Shown piece by piece: positions 54,968-62,934 of a stretch of 64,000 nt of DNA. The position numbers and the translations under genes are program-made. Numbering within the stretch: the stretch's first letter is position 1; each line of letters starts with the position of its first letter. The stretch lies in assembly GCF_003675895.1 (NCBI RefSeq), contig NZ_ML014764.1:23049-87048 (forward strand), read 5' to 3'. The notes under the pieces are model-generated. The model searched no databases. It saw only the letters and a program-made list of their open reading frames with translations, and was not told the DNA's origin. The DNA comes from Parashewanella curva (GTDB taxonomy: Bacteria > Pseudomonadota > Gammaproteobacteria > Enterobacterales > Shewanellaceae).

Positions 54968-57900
54968 ATGGTTAGCCAAACAAATGAACAAGCTCTTGAA
55001 TCAGCGATTGAAAAGCACCTTACAGGCGTTAGCTTAGAAGAAATTAAAGCTGGGACTCAGGAAATCAAGGCCGATTATTCTGGGCGCTATTTTAAGCAAG
55101 GCAACCCTGCCAGTTTTGATATGCACTATGCATTGGATACTCTTCATTTTTGGGATTTTTTACAACAAACACAGAAAGAAGAAATAGAAAAGCTTCAGCG
55201 CAATAGCCCTGTTGATTGGAAGCGTAAAATTGTTGAGCGGTTTGATAGGCTGATCAAAAAGCATGGTGTTTTGCACTTATTGAAAAAAGGATTAAGTGTT
55301 GATGATGCGCATTTGACCTTGTTGTATCCAGCTCCGCTTGCCAGTTCGAGTATTCAAGTTAAGAAGAATTTTACAAGCAATATCTTTAGTGTAACTCGTC
55401 AGCTTAGGTATTCGTCGGTTAATACTCGCCAAGAAATTGATATGGTGCTGTTTATCAATGGCATCCCACTGATCACCCTTGAATTAAAGAATCATTGGAC
55501 GAATCAAACGGCTCGATATCACGGACAGAAGCAGTATCGTAATGACAGGGATATTAATCAGCCGCTACTTCAGTTTGGTCGCTGCCTTGTGCATATGGCG
55601 GTAGACACAGATGAAGTCTACATGACGACCAAGTTAGCAGGGAAAAGCACCTTCTTTTTACCTTTTAATAAAGGTAACAATCATGGGCAAGGTAACCCTC
55701 CAAACCCAAACGGGCACAAGACCAGCTACCTATGGGAAGAGGTGTTTACTAAAGAAAGCCTTGCAAACATTATTCAGCATTTTGTTCGCTTAGATGGCAG
55801 TAGCAAAGACGATTTGAAAAAGCGTACTTTGTTCTTTCCTCGTTATCATCAAATGGATGTGGTCAGAAAACTGGTTGACCATGTTGCGACTCAAGGTGTT
55901 GGGCACACCTATTTGATCCAGCACTCTGCTGGATCTGGTAAATCAAACTCTATTACATGGGCTGCTTATCAGCTTATCGAGACCTACCCTGTTTCGACAG
56001 CGGTTCGTGGTAGTAAGGGCATGGAGGAAGCTCTATTTGACTCTGTGATTGTGGTTACCGACAGAAGATTACTTGATAAACAACTTAGAGATAACATCAA
56101 AGAGTTTTCTGAAGTTAAGAATATTGTTGCCCCAGCGCATAAAGCATCAGAACTAAAATCGGCATTGGAAGTTGGTAAGAAAATCATCATTACCACTATC
56201 CAAAAGTTTCCATTCATCATTGATGGCATTGAAGATTTAAGTGATAAGCGCTTTGCAGTGATCATCGATGAGGCGCATAGCTCACAATCAGGTTCAGCTC
56301 ACGATAATATGAACCGAGCAATGGGCAAAGCTGAGGTTGAAGAAGCGGAAGATGCTCAAGATAAAATTCTAAACGCCATGCGCTCAAGAAAAATGCGTGG
56401 CAATGCGTCTTATTTTGCTTTCACTGCAACCCCAAAAAACTCTACTTTAGAAAAGTTTGGCGAGCAGCAACAACCTGACGGCACATTTGTTCCTTTTCAT
56501 CTGTATTCAATGAAACAGGCGATTGAAGAAGGCTTTATTCTTGATGTGATCGCCAATTACACCACCTATAAAAGCTATTACGAAATTGAAAAGTCGATTC
56601 AAGATAATCCGCTTTTCGATACCCAAAAAGCGCAAAAGAAGCTGAGAGCTTATGTAGAGCGAGAGCAGCAAACCATCAATACCAAAGCTGAAATTATGCT
56701 TGAGCATTTTACTGATAAGGTGGTTAATGCCAAGAAGCTGAAAGGCAAAGCCAAGGCGATGGTGGTCACTCAAAATATTGAAACAGCTATCCGCTATTAC
56801 AAAGCCATTACACGTCTTTTAAACGAAAAGGGTAACCCATTTAAAGCCTTGATTGCGTTCTCGGGCACTAAAGAAGTGGATGGCATTGAGTACACAGAAG
56901 CGGAGATGAATGGTTTTTCTGAAGCCGATACCAAAGAGTATTTTGATGTTAACTTCAAACGTAAAAGCTCAGAAGACAAAATTCCTAAGCATATCAATCA
57001 AGACGAGTTTCGTATGCTTGTTGTGGCGAACAAGTACCTTACAGGATTTGATCAACCTAAGCTAAGCGCCATGTATGTGGATAAGAAGCTGGCGAGTGTA
57101 CTCTGTGTGCAGACGCTTTCTCGCCTAAATCGCTCTGCACCTAAATTAGGTAAGAAGACTGAAGATTTATTTGTTTTGGATTTCTTCAATAGCACTGATG
57201 ATATTAAAGCTTCGTTTGATCCTTTCTATACGTCAACCAGTCTTTCTGAGGCTACAGATGTCAATGTGCTACACGAGTTAAAAGATGCACTCGATGATGT
57301 AGGAGTTTATGAGTGGCATGAAGTTGAACGCTTTGTTGAGTTGTACTTTGATAACGCTGATGCTCAAAAGCTAAGCCCAATTATCGATGTTGCGGCAAAT
57401 CGATTTAATAATGAACTTGAGTTAGAAGAAGACGACAAAGTTGATTTTAAAATCAAAGCGAAACAGTTTGTAAAAATCTATGGGCAAATGGCTTCTATCA
57501 TGCCGTATGAAATTGTGGGATGGGAGAAGCTGTTTTGGTTCTTAAAGTTCTTAATTCCTAAGCTTATTGTTAAAGACCCTGACTCTGACGCAATCGACAA
57601 GTTATTAGATTCTGTAGATTTAAGCTCTTATGGTTTGCAACGGAATAAGCTTAATCACACTATTGAAATGGATGATAGTGAAACGGTACTAGACCCTCAA
57701 AACCCAAACCCTCGTGGTAGTCATGGTGAAGCTGAAAAAGATCCTCTGGATGATATTATCAAAAACTTTAATGAGCGCTGGTTCCAAGGCTGGAGTGCTA
57801 CGCCAGAGGCGCAGCGTGTAAAACTTCTTGATATGTCTAAAAACCTTAGAGAGCACCCTGATTTTGAAAGTAAATACTTAAACAATCCAGATCCACATAA

Positions 57901-58060
57901 TAGTGAGTTAGCTTTTGAAAAGATGTTGAAAGAAGTCATGCTAAGGGTTCGAAAAGATGAACTGGAATTTTACAAACTTTATGCACAAGATCCCGCATTC
58001 AAAACAGCATTAACTAATAGTTTGCAAAGTATGGTTCGTATAGATTGCCTAACGAGCTAA
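54968..58060 (+). CDS. hsdR: type I restriction endonuclease subunit HsdR
   Basis: A 1030-residue motor-nuclease subunit. The N-terminal RecB-like nuclease is seen as EIDMVLFINGIPLITLELKN (D ... ExK). The translocase has Walker A HSAGSGKSNSITWAA, Walker B FAVIIDEAHSSQSG (DEAH), motif III YFAFTATPKNS and motif VI VQTLSRLNRSAP. With HsdM and HsdS it cleaves unmodified invading DNA after translocation. It has its own upstream gap of about 240 bp with a structured segment, so separate control is possible. Confidence 0.95.
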   Translation: MVSQTNEQALESAIEKHLTGVSLEEIKAGTQEIKADYSGRYFKQGNPASFDMHYALDTLHFWDFLQQTQKEEIEKLQRNSPVDWKRKIVERFDRLIKKHGVLHLLKKGLSVDDAHLTLLYPAPLASSSIQVKKNFTSNIFSVTRQLRYSSVNTRQEIDMVLFINGIPLITLELKNHWTNQTARYHGQKQYRNDRDINQPLLQFGRCLVHMAVDTDEVYMTTKLAGKSTFFLPFNKGNNHGQGNPPNPNGHKTSYLWEEVFTKESLANIIQHFVRLDGSSKDDLKKRTLFFPRYHQMDVVRKLVDHVATQGVGHTYLIQHSAGSGKSNSITWAAYQLIETYPVSTAVRGSKGMEEALFDSVIVVTDRRLLDKQLRDNIKEFSEVKNIVAPAHKASELKSALEVGKKIIITTIQKFPFIIDGIEDLSDKRFAVIIDEAHSSQSGSAHDNMNRAMGKAEVEEAEDAQDKILNAMRSRKMRGNASYFAFTATPKNSTLEKFGEQQQPDGTFVPFHLYSMKQAIEEGFILDVIANYTTYKSYYEIEKSIQDNPLFDTQKAQKKLRAYVEREQQTINTKAEIMLEHFTDKVVNAKKLKGKAKAMVVTQNIETAIRYYKAITRLLNEKGNPFKALIAFSGTKEVDGIEYTEAEMNGFSEADTKEYFDVNFKRKSSEDKIPKHINQDEFRMLVVANKYLTGFDQPKLSAMYVDKKLASVLCVQTLSRLNRSAPKLGKKTEDLFVLDFFNSTDDIKASFDPFYTSTSLSEATDVNVLHELKDALDDVGVYEWHEVERFVELYFDNADAQKLSPIIDVAANRFNNELELEEDDKVDFKIKAKQFVKIYGQMASIMPYEIVGWEKLFWFLKFLIPKLIVKDPDSDAIDKLLDSVDLSSYGLQRNKLNHTIEMDDSETVLDPQNPNPRGSHGEAEKDPLDDIIKNFNERWFQGWSATPEAQRVKLLDMSKNLREHPDFESKYLNNPDPHNSELAFEKMLKEVMLRVRKDELEFYKLYAQDPAFKTALTNSLQSMVRIDCLTS

Positions 58061-58114
58061 GATTATTGCCATAAAAAACATAAATGGATAAGCAGTAAAA
58101 CAAGGTAGTTAAAA

Positions 58115-60211
58115 ATGAAAGAAATTGCGCTCAAATTTTTACGTGAAATGACAGGTTCTGAGGTTGCTGAATTTCACGCTGATCAATATGAAGCTATCGA
58201 AGAACTTGCAAACAAGCAAAGCCAGCTTTTAGTTGTGCAAAGAACAGGCTGGGGTAAGAGCGCGGTTTATTTTATTTCTACCAAGATAAGAAGAATGCAG
58301 GGTTATGGGCCGACAATTATTGTTTCTCCACTGTTGTCCCTCATTCGAAATCAAATTGAATCTGCGGCAAAACTAGGATTAAAAGTAGTTTCTTATAATT
58401 CTTCTATGGATAAAAATGAAAGAGCAGCATCGCAAAGGTTAATCATCTCTCATCAGGTTGATGCTATAATTATTGCCCCAGAACAGCTTGGTCAAAGTTA
58501 TTTTTCCGAAAATATCCTAAATGTGATAAGTGGTGATATCGGATTATTTGTTGTTGATGAAGCTCACTGTATTTCTGACTGGGGGCATGATTTCAGGCCT
58601 GATTATGGAAGGATTGTAAGAGTCTTACAAAACATGCCTCAGAATATGCCTGTTTTAGCTACCACTGCGACGGCAAATAATCGAGTTGTGAATGATATAA
58701 AACATCAACTAGGGGATCGCTTATCCATTATTAGAGGTTCACTTTCTAGAAAAGCATTACAGCTTCAGAACATCCATATTCCCAATAAAGCAAAACGTTT
58801 AGCATGGTTAGCCGAGTCACTTCTTACAATAGAGGGGAGCGGCATTATTTATGCCAAAACTACAAGAGATTGTGAAATTGTTGCTGGCTACCTCCAGTCA
58901 ATGGGGGTTAACGCCCATGCATATCATAGTAACTTAGACTCTGATGCAGAAAAGATAGCATTAGAGCAATCGTTAATAAAAAATGAAATCAAAGCATTAG
59001 TGGCGACTTCTGCACTTGGTATGGGGTTTGATAAACCAGATTTACGTTTCGTTATTCACTTCCAAGCTCCGGGCAATGTTGTGGAGTATTACCAGCAGGT
59101 TGGACGTGCAGGGCGTGGAATTGATAGTGCTATCGGTGTCATGATGATGGGGGATGACGATGAGCGTATCCAGCGTTTCTTTATTGAAAGCGCTTTTCCT
59201 AAAGAAGAGCAAATAAATCAATTATTGAATGTGATTGAACAAAATGATGGATTAAAGCTAAGCCAAATTGAGCCCTTGGTTAATTTTACTATAGGGAAAA
59301 TTCAAGACATTTTGAAGTTTTTGAGTATTGAGAATCCTTCTCCAATCCTTAAAGATGGCTCAGCTTACTATAGAACCCAATTTGATTACGAATTACCTCA
59401 TAATAAAATTGAGCGTCTAAATACTATTAAAGAACATGAATGGCAAAGGCTAATCGAGTATCACAACTCAGATAAATGTCTGATGCAGTTTTTAAGAAAA
59501 GAACTGGATGATGACGCACCAGAAAAATGTGGCAAGTGTGCTAATTGTGATCCAACTAACTCTTTGAAAGCTGAAGTTAATCAGGATTTAGCTATTCAAG
59601 CACACTCTTATTTAAGGCATCGCTATATAAAAATTAAACCTCGGGCTCTATTTGCAAGCTCTGGTGATAATGCCCGTTTAGCATTTCCAATTTATAATTT
59701 TCCATATCGAGATGGAAAATTAAAATGTGAAGATGGAATGGCATTATCATCATGGAAAGATGGGGCTTGGGGGGATGTCGTGGCAAATGGTAAGAAAGAA
59801 GGTCGGTTTAGTGATAAGTTAATACAGCCTATGGTAAACATGATAAATAGTATGCAATATCAGGAGCGGCCAGCATGGATAACATACATTCCTTCACCAA
59901 GGCACCCTAATTTAGTAAAAGACTTTGCTAATCAACTTGCTGCAGAATTGGGAGTGGCATGTATGGATACGTTATTTGTAAAAGAGGTTCGCCCACCGCA
60001 GAAAACTATGGAGAATAGTTTTTATCAAAGCAAAAACTTAGATGGTGCATTTGGTGTAAATACTGGTAATCTATACAGTAATCCCGTGTGGCTTATTGAT
60101 GATGCTGTTGATTCAAGGTGGACATTCACCATTGCAGGTGCATTATTGAGACAGCACGGTGTAAGAAAAGTCATTCCCATTGCATTAACGAGTACATCAA
60201 ATAATGGATAA
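58115..60211 (+). CDS. RecQ-like helicase fused to a phosphoribosyltransferase-like domain (RqlH/PsyrT type)
   Basis: A 698-residue protein. The SF2 helicase shows VVQRTGWGKSAVYF (Walker A), FVVDEAHCISDWGHDFRPDY (DEVH-type box II) and YYQQVGRAGRG (motif VI), followed by the RecQ zinc cysteines (KCGKCANC). The C-terminus (about 540-698) is phosphoribosyltransferase-like, with WLIDDAVDSRWTFTIAGALL in the place of the PRPP loop. The start of the DprA-like gene overlaps its end by 8 bp. RecQ-PRTase plus DprA is the composition of RqlHI and PsyrTA, described as a toxin-antitoxin or anti-phage pair. Confidence 0.85.
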   Translation: MKEIALKFLREMTGSEVAEFHADQYEAIEELANKQSQLLVVQRTGWGKSAVYFISTKIRRMQGYGPTIIVSPLLSLIRNQIESAAKLGLKVVSYNSSMDKNERAASQRLIISHQVDAIIIAPEQLGQSYFSENILNVISGDIGLFVVDEAHCISDWGHDFRPDYGRIVRVLQNMPQNMPVLATTATANNRVVNDIKHQLGDRLSIIRGSLSRKALQLQNIHIPNKAKRLAWLAESLLTIEGSGIIYAKTTRDCEIVAGYLQSMGVNAHAYHSNLDSDAEKIALEQSLIKNEIKALVATSALGMGFDKPDLRFVIHFQAPGNVVEYYQQVGRAGRGIDSAIGVMMMGDDDERIQRFFIESAFPKEEQINQLLNVIEQNDGLKLSQIEPLVNFTIGKIQDILKFLSIENPSPILKDGSAYYRTQFDYELPHNKIERLNTIKEHEWQRLIEYHNSDKCLMQFLRKELDDDAPEKCGKCANCDPTNSLKAEVNQDLAIQAHSYLRHRYIKIKPRALFASSGDNARLAFPIYNFPYRDGKLKCEDGMALSSWKDGAWGDVVANGKKEGRFSDKLIQPMVNMINSMQYQERPAWITYIPSPRHPNLVKDFANQLAAELGVACMDTLFVKEVRPPQKTMENSFYQSKNLDGAFGVNTGNLYSNPVWLIDDAVDSRWTFTIAGALLRQHGVRKVIPIALTSTSNNG

Positions 60212-61889
60212 CATGAACAAAGTGATAACTGAAAACACAAAGGTCATTTTACTCCTTACAACATACTTTAACGCTAGTGAGTCGAAGTCATTCAGCCCAT
60301 TATCTGTTAATGGCTATGGATATTTTGCTCGTTGGTTATTTCGTTTTGGTTATCAACCATTAGATCTACTTGATGACGGTAAATTAAAAGGTATTTTTTT
60401 CAAATGGGGAAATCAAGATACTCATATTGAAGTCAAACAAAAAGTAGCACTTAGCCGACTTGATAAAACAATTTCAGATATCACTTTTGAAAGGGTTAAC
60501 GCATTAATTGGTCGAGGTGCTAGTTTGAGTATGGCTCTCGATAAATGGAGTTCTGCTGGTATTTGGATTTTAGATCGAAGCCACCCAGATTATCCAACTA
60601 AAATCAAATCAGAGTTAAAAGATCAAGCTCCAGCGGTTTTGTTTGGTATAGGGAATCCAGCTCTCTTGAGGCAGCAGTCAATTGGTTTTGTAGGTTCAAG
60701 AAAGTGTGAGCAAGCAGATCTTGATGCAACAGAAACGTATGTGAATATAATCAATAACCTTGGTTATCAAGTCGTCTCAGGCGCAGCGAAAGGCGTTGAT
60801 TCTCATTCAATGATAACGTCATTAGAAAATGGGCACTGCTGCATTGGTGTTGTTTCAGATAGTCTGTTTAAGGCAAGTGCAACAAGTCAATGGCGTAAGC
60901 ATTTAAAAGATGAGCGATTAGTTCTGATTTCCCCCTTCTTTCCTGAAGCAAAGTTTTCTCCAGCTAATGCTATGCAACGTAATAAGTATATCTATTTATT
61001 ATCTCAAGCATCGGTTGTGGTTCGTTCAGAAGATACTGGTGGTACATGGGAAGGCGCTACAGAAAATTTGAAAAAAGGTTGGGTGCCACTAATTGTTTCT
61101 GGCCATAAACAACCTAATTATATTGGGAATCAGGAAATCATAAATGGGTTGCGAAAAGCTCAAATTACAGCACAGGAAGTCAATACAGCAACTGAAGATA
61201 GTGAATGGCTAAAGCTGATTAAAAGCACAACTCATAATGTAGAAGAAAAAAAAATCAGCTCACATACAGAAGCTCAAACTAGCTTCTTTGATACAGAGAT
61301 ATCGACACCAGTATCTAAAGAATCGACAAACCAGAGCCTCAAGCTAAGTTATGCTAATAAAGATGAATTGGATTTTACTGATACTTATGTTTCTAACAGT
61401 TCGGATTCAGAACAATCCGAGATCACCACTACATTAGAGCCCACCAAGGATTCTAATGATCAGGCATTATATTGCTTACCAATAGACACGGTTGATATGC
61501 CACAAGGTGATGTAGGTAGTGATTTATTCGAAGCTGATAATGATAAAGCACAAATAACTATCCCGAATGATTCTTGTGAAGAAGGAGTAATTAAGTATTC
61601 AGAGAGTATTGATGATGAGGCTAAAAGTTTGTCTGATCATCAAGGTGTGCCTAATTACCTATCAATGCCTTTAATCGATGTGTTTTATAAGCAGGTTGTT
61701 CACTTGATTGAAGAAAAGAATGGTGACAAAAAGTTAGTTGAATTAGACGAAATAAAAGATAGGTTTCCAGATTTTCAAATCATTTCTAAAACTGCCATTG
61801 AAAAATGGGTAAACCACTTAGTAGAGCAAAATAAATTGACGAGACCTAGTCGTATGAAAAAATTTGGCTTACCAGAAGATCTTAAATAA
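60204..61889 (+). CDS. DprA-like nucleotide-binding protein (RqlI/PsyrA type)
   Basis: A 561-residue protein. The DprA Rossmann fold is clear: SIGFVGSRKCEQADLDATE, YQVVSGAAKGVDSHSM (GxxxGxD), and NAMQRNKYIYLLSQASVVVR with GGTWEGA. An acidic disordered part (about 345-490) and a C-terminal winged-helix-like end (residues 495-561) follow. In PsyrTA/RqlHI-type pairs this partner acts as antitoxin or regulator of the helicase. It overlaps the helicase gene by 8 bp. Confidence 0.85.
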   Translation: MDNMNKVITENTKVILLLTTYFNASESKSFSPLSVNGYGYFARWLFRFGYQPLDLLDDGKLKGIFFKWGNQDTHIEVKQKVALSRLDKTISDITFERVNALIGRGASLSMALDKWSSAGIWILDRSHPDYPTKIKSELKDQAPAVLFGIGNPALLRQQSIGFVGSRKCEQADLDATETYVNIINNLGYQVVSGAAKGVDSHSMITSLENGHCCIGVVSDSLFKASATSQWRKHLKDERLVLISPFFPEAKFSPANAMQRNKYIYLLSQASVVVRSEDTGGTWEGATENLKKGWVPLIVSGHKQPNYIGNQEIINGLRKAQITAQEVNTATEDSEWLKLIKSTTHNVEEKKISSHTEAQTSFFDTEISTPVSKESTNQSLKLSYANKDELDFTDTYVSNSSDSEQSEITTTLEPTKDSNDQALYCLPIDTVDMPQGDVGSDLFEADNDKAQITIPNDSCEEGVIKYSESIDDEAKSLSDHQGVPNYLSMPLIDVFYKQVVHLIEEKNGDKKLVELDEIKDRFPDFQIISKTAIEKWVNHLVEQNKLTRPSRMKKFGLPEDLK

Positions 61890-61907
61890 ATATTAGAAGT
61901 ATAAAAA

Positions 61908-62267
61908 ATGAAAAGAGTCATCCTTACATTTATTGCCACTCTCATCTGTAATAATGCTTATTCCATAGACAAAATTAACGCATCACAATCAGCATTTCAC
62001 ATCGGAGAGAATGTGATTGCATGTGGAGTAGTCAAGCAAATTTCTCAGTTTAAGAAAGGAGTATATCTAAATTTAAATGCAGCTTATCCAAATCAGCCAC
62101 TTACATTAGTCGTGTGGGATGATCATATTGCTGCTGTTGAAAAAGAAATGGGTGCGCTGGATGCCATGTACAATAAATCTATTTGTGTAAGCGGACTGAT
62201 AACTAAATATAAAGGCAGAAGCCAAATGAAAATCTATAATGGTTTTTCTATTAAGAAGGTTAAATGA
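61908..62267 (+). CDS. exported OB-fold-like protein
   Basis: A 119-residue protein with signal peptide (MKRVILTFIATLICNNAYS). The mature part looks like an OB fold (ACGVVKQISQFKKGVYLNLN, LTLVVWDDHIAAVEKEMG, ICVSGLITKYKGRSQMKI), as in nucleic-acid-binding OB domains. An exported OB protein beside a DprA-like gene is odd. It overlaps the next gene by 4 bp. Confidence 0.6.
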   Translation: MKRVILTFIATLICNNAYSIDKINASQSAFHIGENVIACGVVKQISQFKKGVYLNLNAAYPNQPLTLVVWDDHIAAVEKEMGALDAMYNKSICVSGLITKYKGRSQMKIYNGFSIKKVK

Positions 62268-62566
62268 TGCACTCTAAATTTGTTAATCAGACTAAAGAGG
62301 TTATTTCTGAAGTAGGTTCAAAAGTCCAGTCTGTATTAGATGATGTTTCAAATACTATCGATGACCTAAATGGTGAGCTTAGTGAATATGAAAAACGAAG
62401 AAAAATAGAACGGGTTGAAGAATTGAGTCTTCTGGAGGTTGAGTTAAAAAATAAAGTCCAAGCAAAAATTGATCGATATAATCACGAAAATCGAACAAGC
62501 TTTTCGTCACTTGAAGAAATTAAGGCTGATATTAATAGAGATTTATCCGAGATAAAAAACCGCTAA
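62264..62566 (+). CDS. small coiled-coil protein
   Basis: A 100-residue, highly charged helical protein (TIDDLNGELSEYEKRRKIER, VEELSLLEVELKNKVQAKID). Not recognised. It overlaps the OB-fold gene (ATGATG) and is the last gene of the element. Confidence 0.6.
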   Translation: MMHSKFVNQTKEVISEVGSKVQSVLDDVSNTIDDLNGELSEYEKRRKIERVEELSLLEVELKNKVQAKIDRYNHENRTSFSSLEEIKADINRDLSEIKNR

Positions 62567-62797
62567 CTTACGGGCTAACATATTGTACAGATCAGTTCTT
62601 TGAAAAAGCATTGGGCATACAGGTAAACGAATTATCAACATCCTGATTGATTAATTTCAGTGAAACATAGAAGTATCCAACATTCTTTTATATGGCTTTA
62701 GCTCTTTGCTAGAATAGAGCTCTTAATTCAGCATGAACGCTGACAAAAAACGAATATCTCTTTATGCACCTATATAGTAAATGTTACAAAATTTTGT

Positions 62798-62929
62798 GCA
62801 AACTTATGGTGTATAAACTGTAAATCTATGCAGATTTATGCCGAAATAGTAAGATTGTTGTAATTTTTGATGTCAAAGATAGCAAGAGCTTAGAGAAGTT
62901 GTTTATGCAAGCTTATGGTGTAATCAGCA
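62798..62929. repeat. cargo-side transposon end with two spaced TnsB-type sites
   Basis: Inverse copies of the TnsB site lie at 62798-62813 (inverse of TACACCATAAGTTTGC) and 62904-62922 (inverse of TACACCATAAGCTTGCATA), about 107 bp apart, before the terminus at 62929. A further weak site may lie near 62829. This loose spacing, against the packed sites at the other end, matches a Tn7 left end. The 230 bp before it hold no gene. Confidence 0.88.
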
Positions 62930-62934
62930 TGACT
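62930..62934. other. 5-bp target-site duplication TGACT, shared by two elements
   Basis: TGACT follows the terminus of the first element and directly precedes the TGATGATTACTCC terminus of the next. It is therefore the duplication of both. Confidence 0.9.

Larger units (their letters stand above)
33424..62929. mobile_element. Tn7-like CRISPR-associated transposon (type I-F3), complete, 29,506 bp
   Basis: Termini TGATGATTACACC (33424) and the inverse of TGCTGATTACACC (ending 62929) differ at one base, start with TG, and are flanked by identical TGACT. Inside are tnsA, tnsB, tnsC, tniQ, cas8/5, cas7, cas6 and a CRISPR array, the standard I-F3 gene set in standard order, plus a second TniQ/TnsD-like gene and defence-type cargo. 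By Tn7 convention the parE-proximal, tnsA-side end, with closely packed TnsB sites, corresponds to the right end. The element is inserted at the parE stop codon. Confidence 0.95.

Noticed and set aside
33424..62929. A canonical CRISPR-Cas immune system
   Set aside because: There is no cas1, cas2 or cas3; the Cas genes are coupled to tniQ and tnsABC, so interference by cleavage is not expected.
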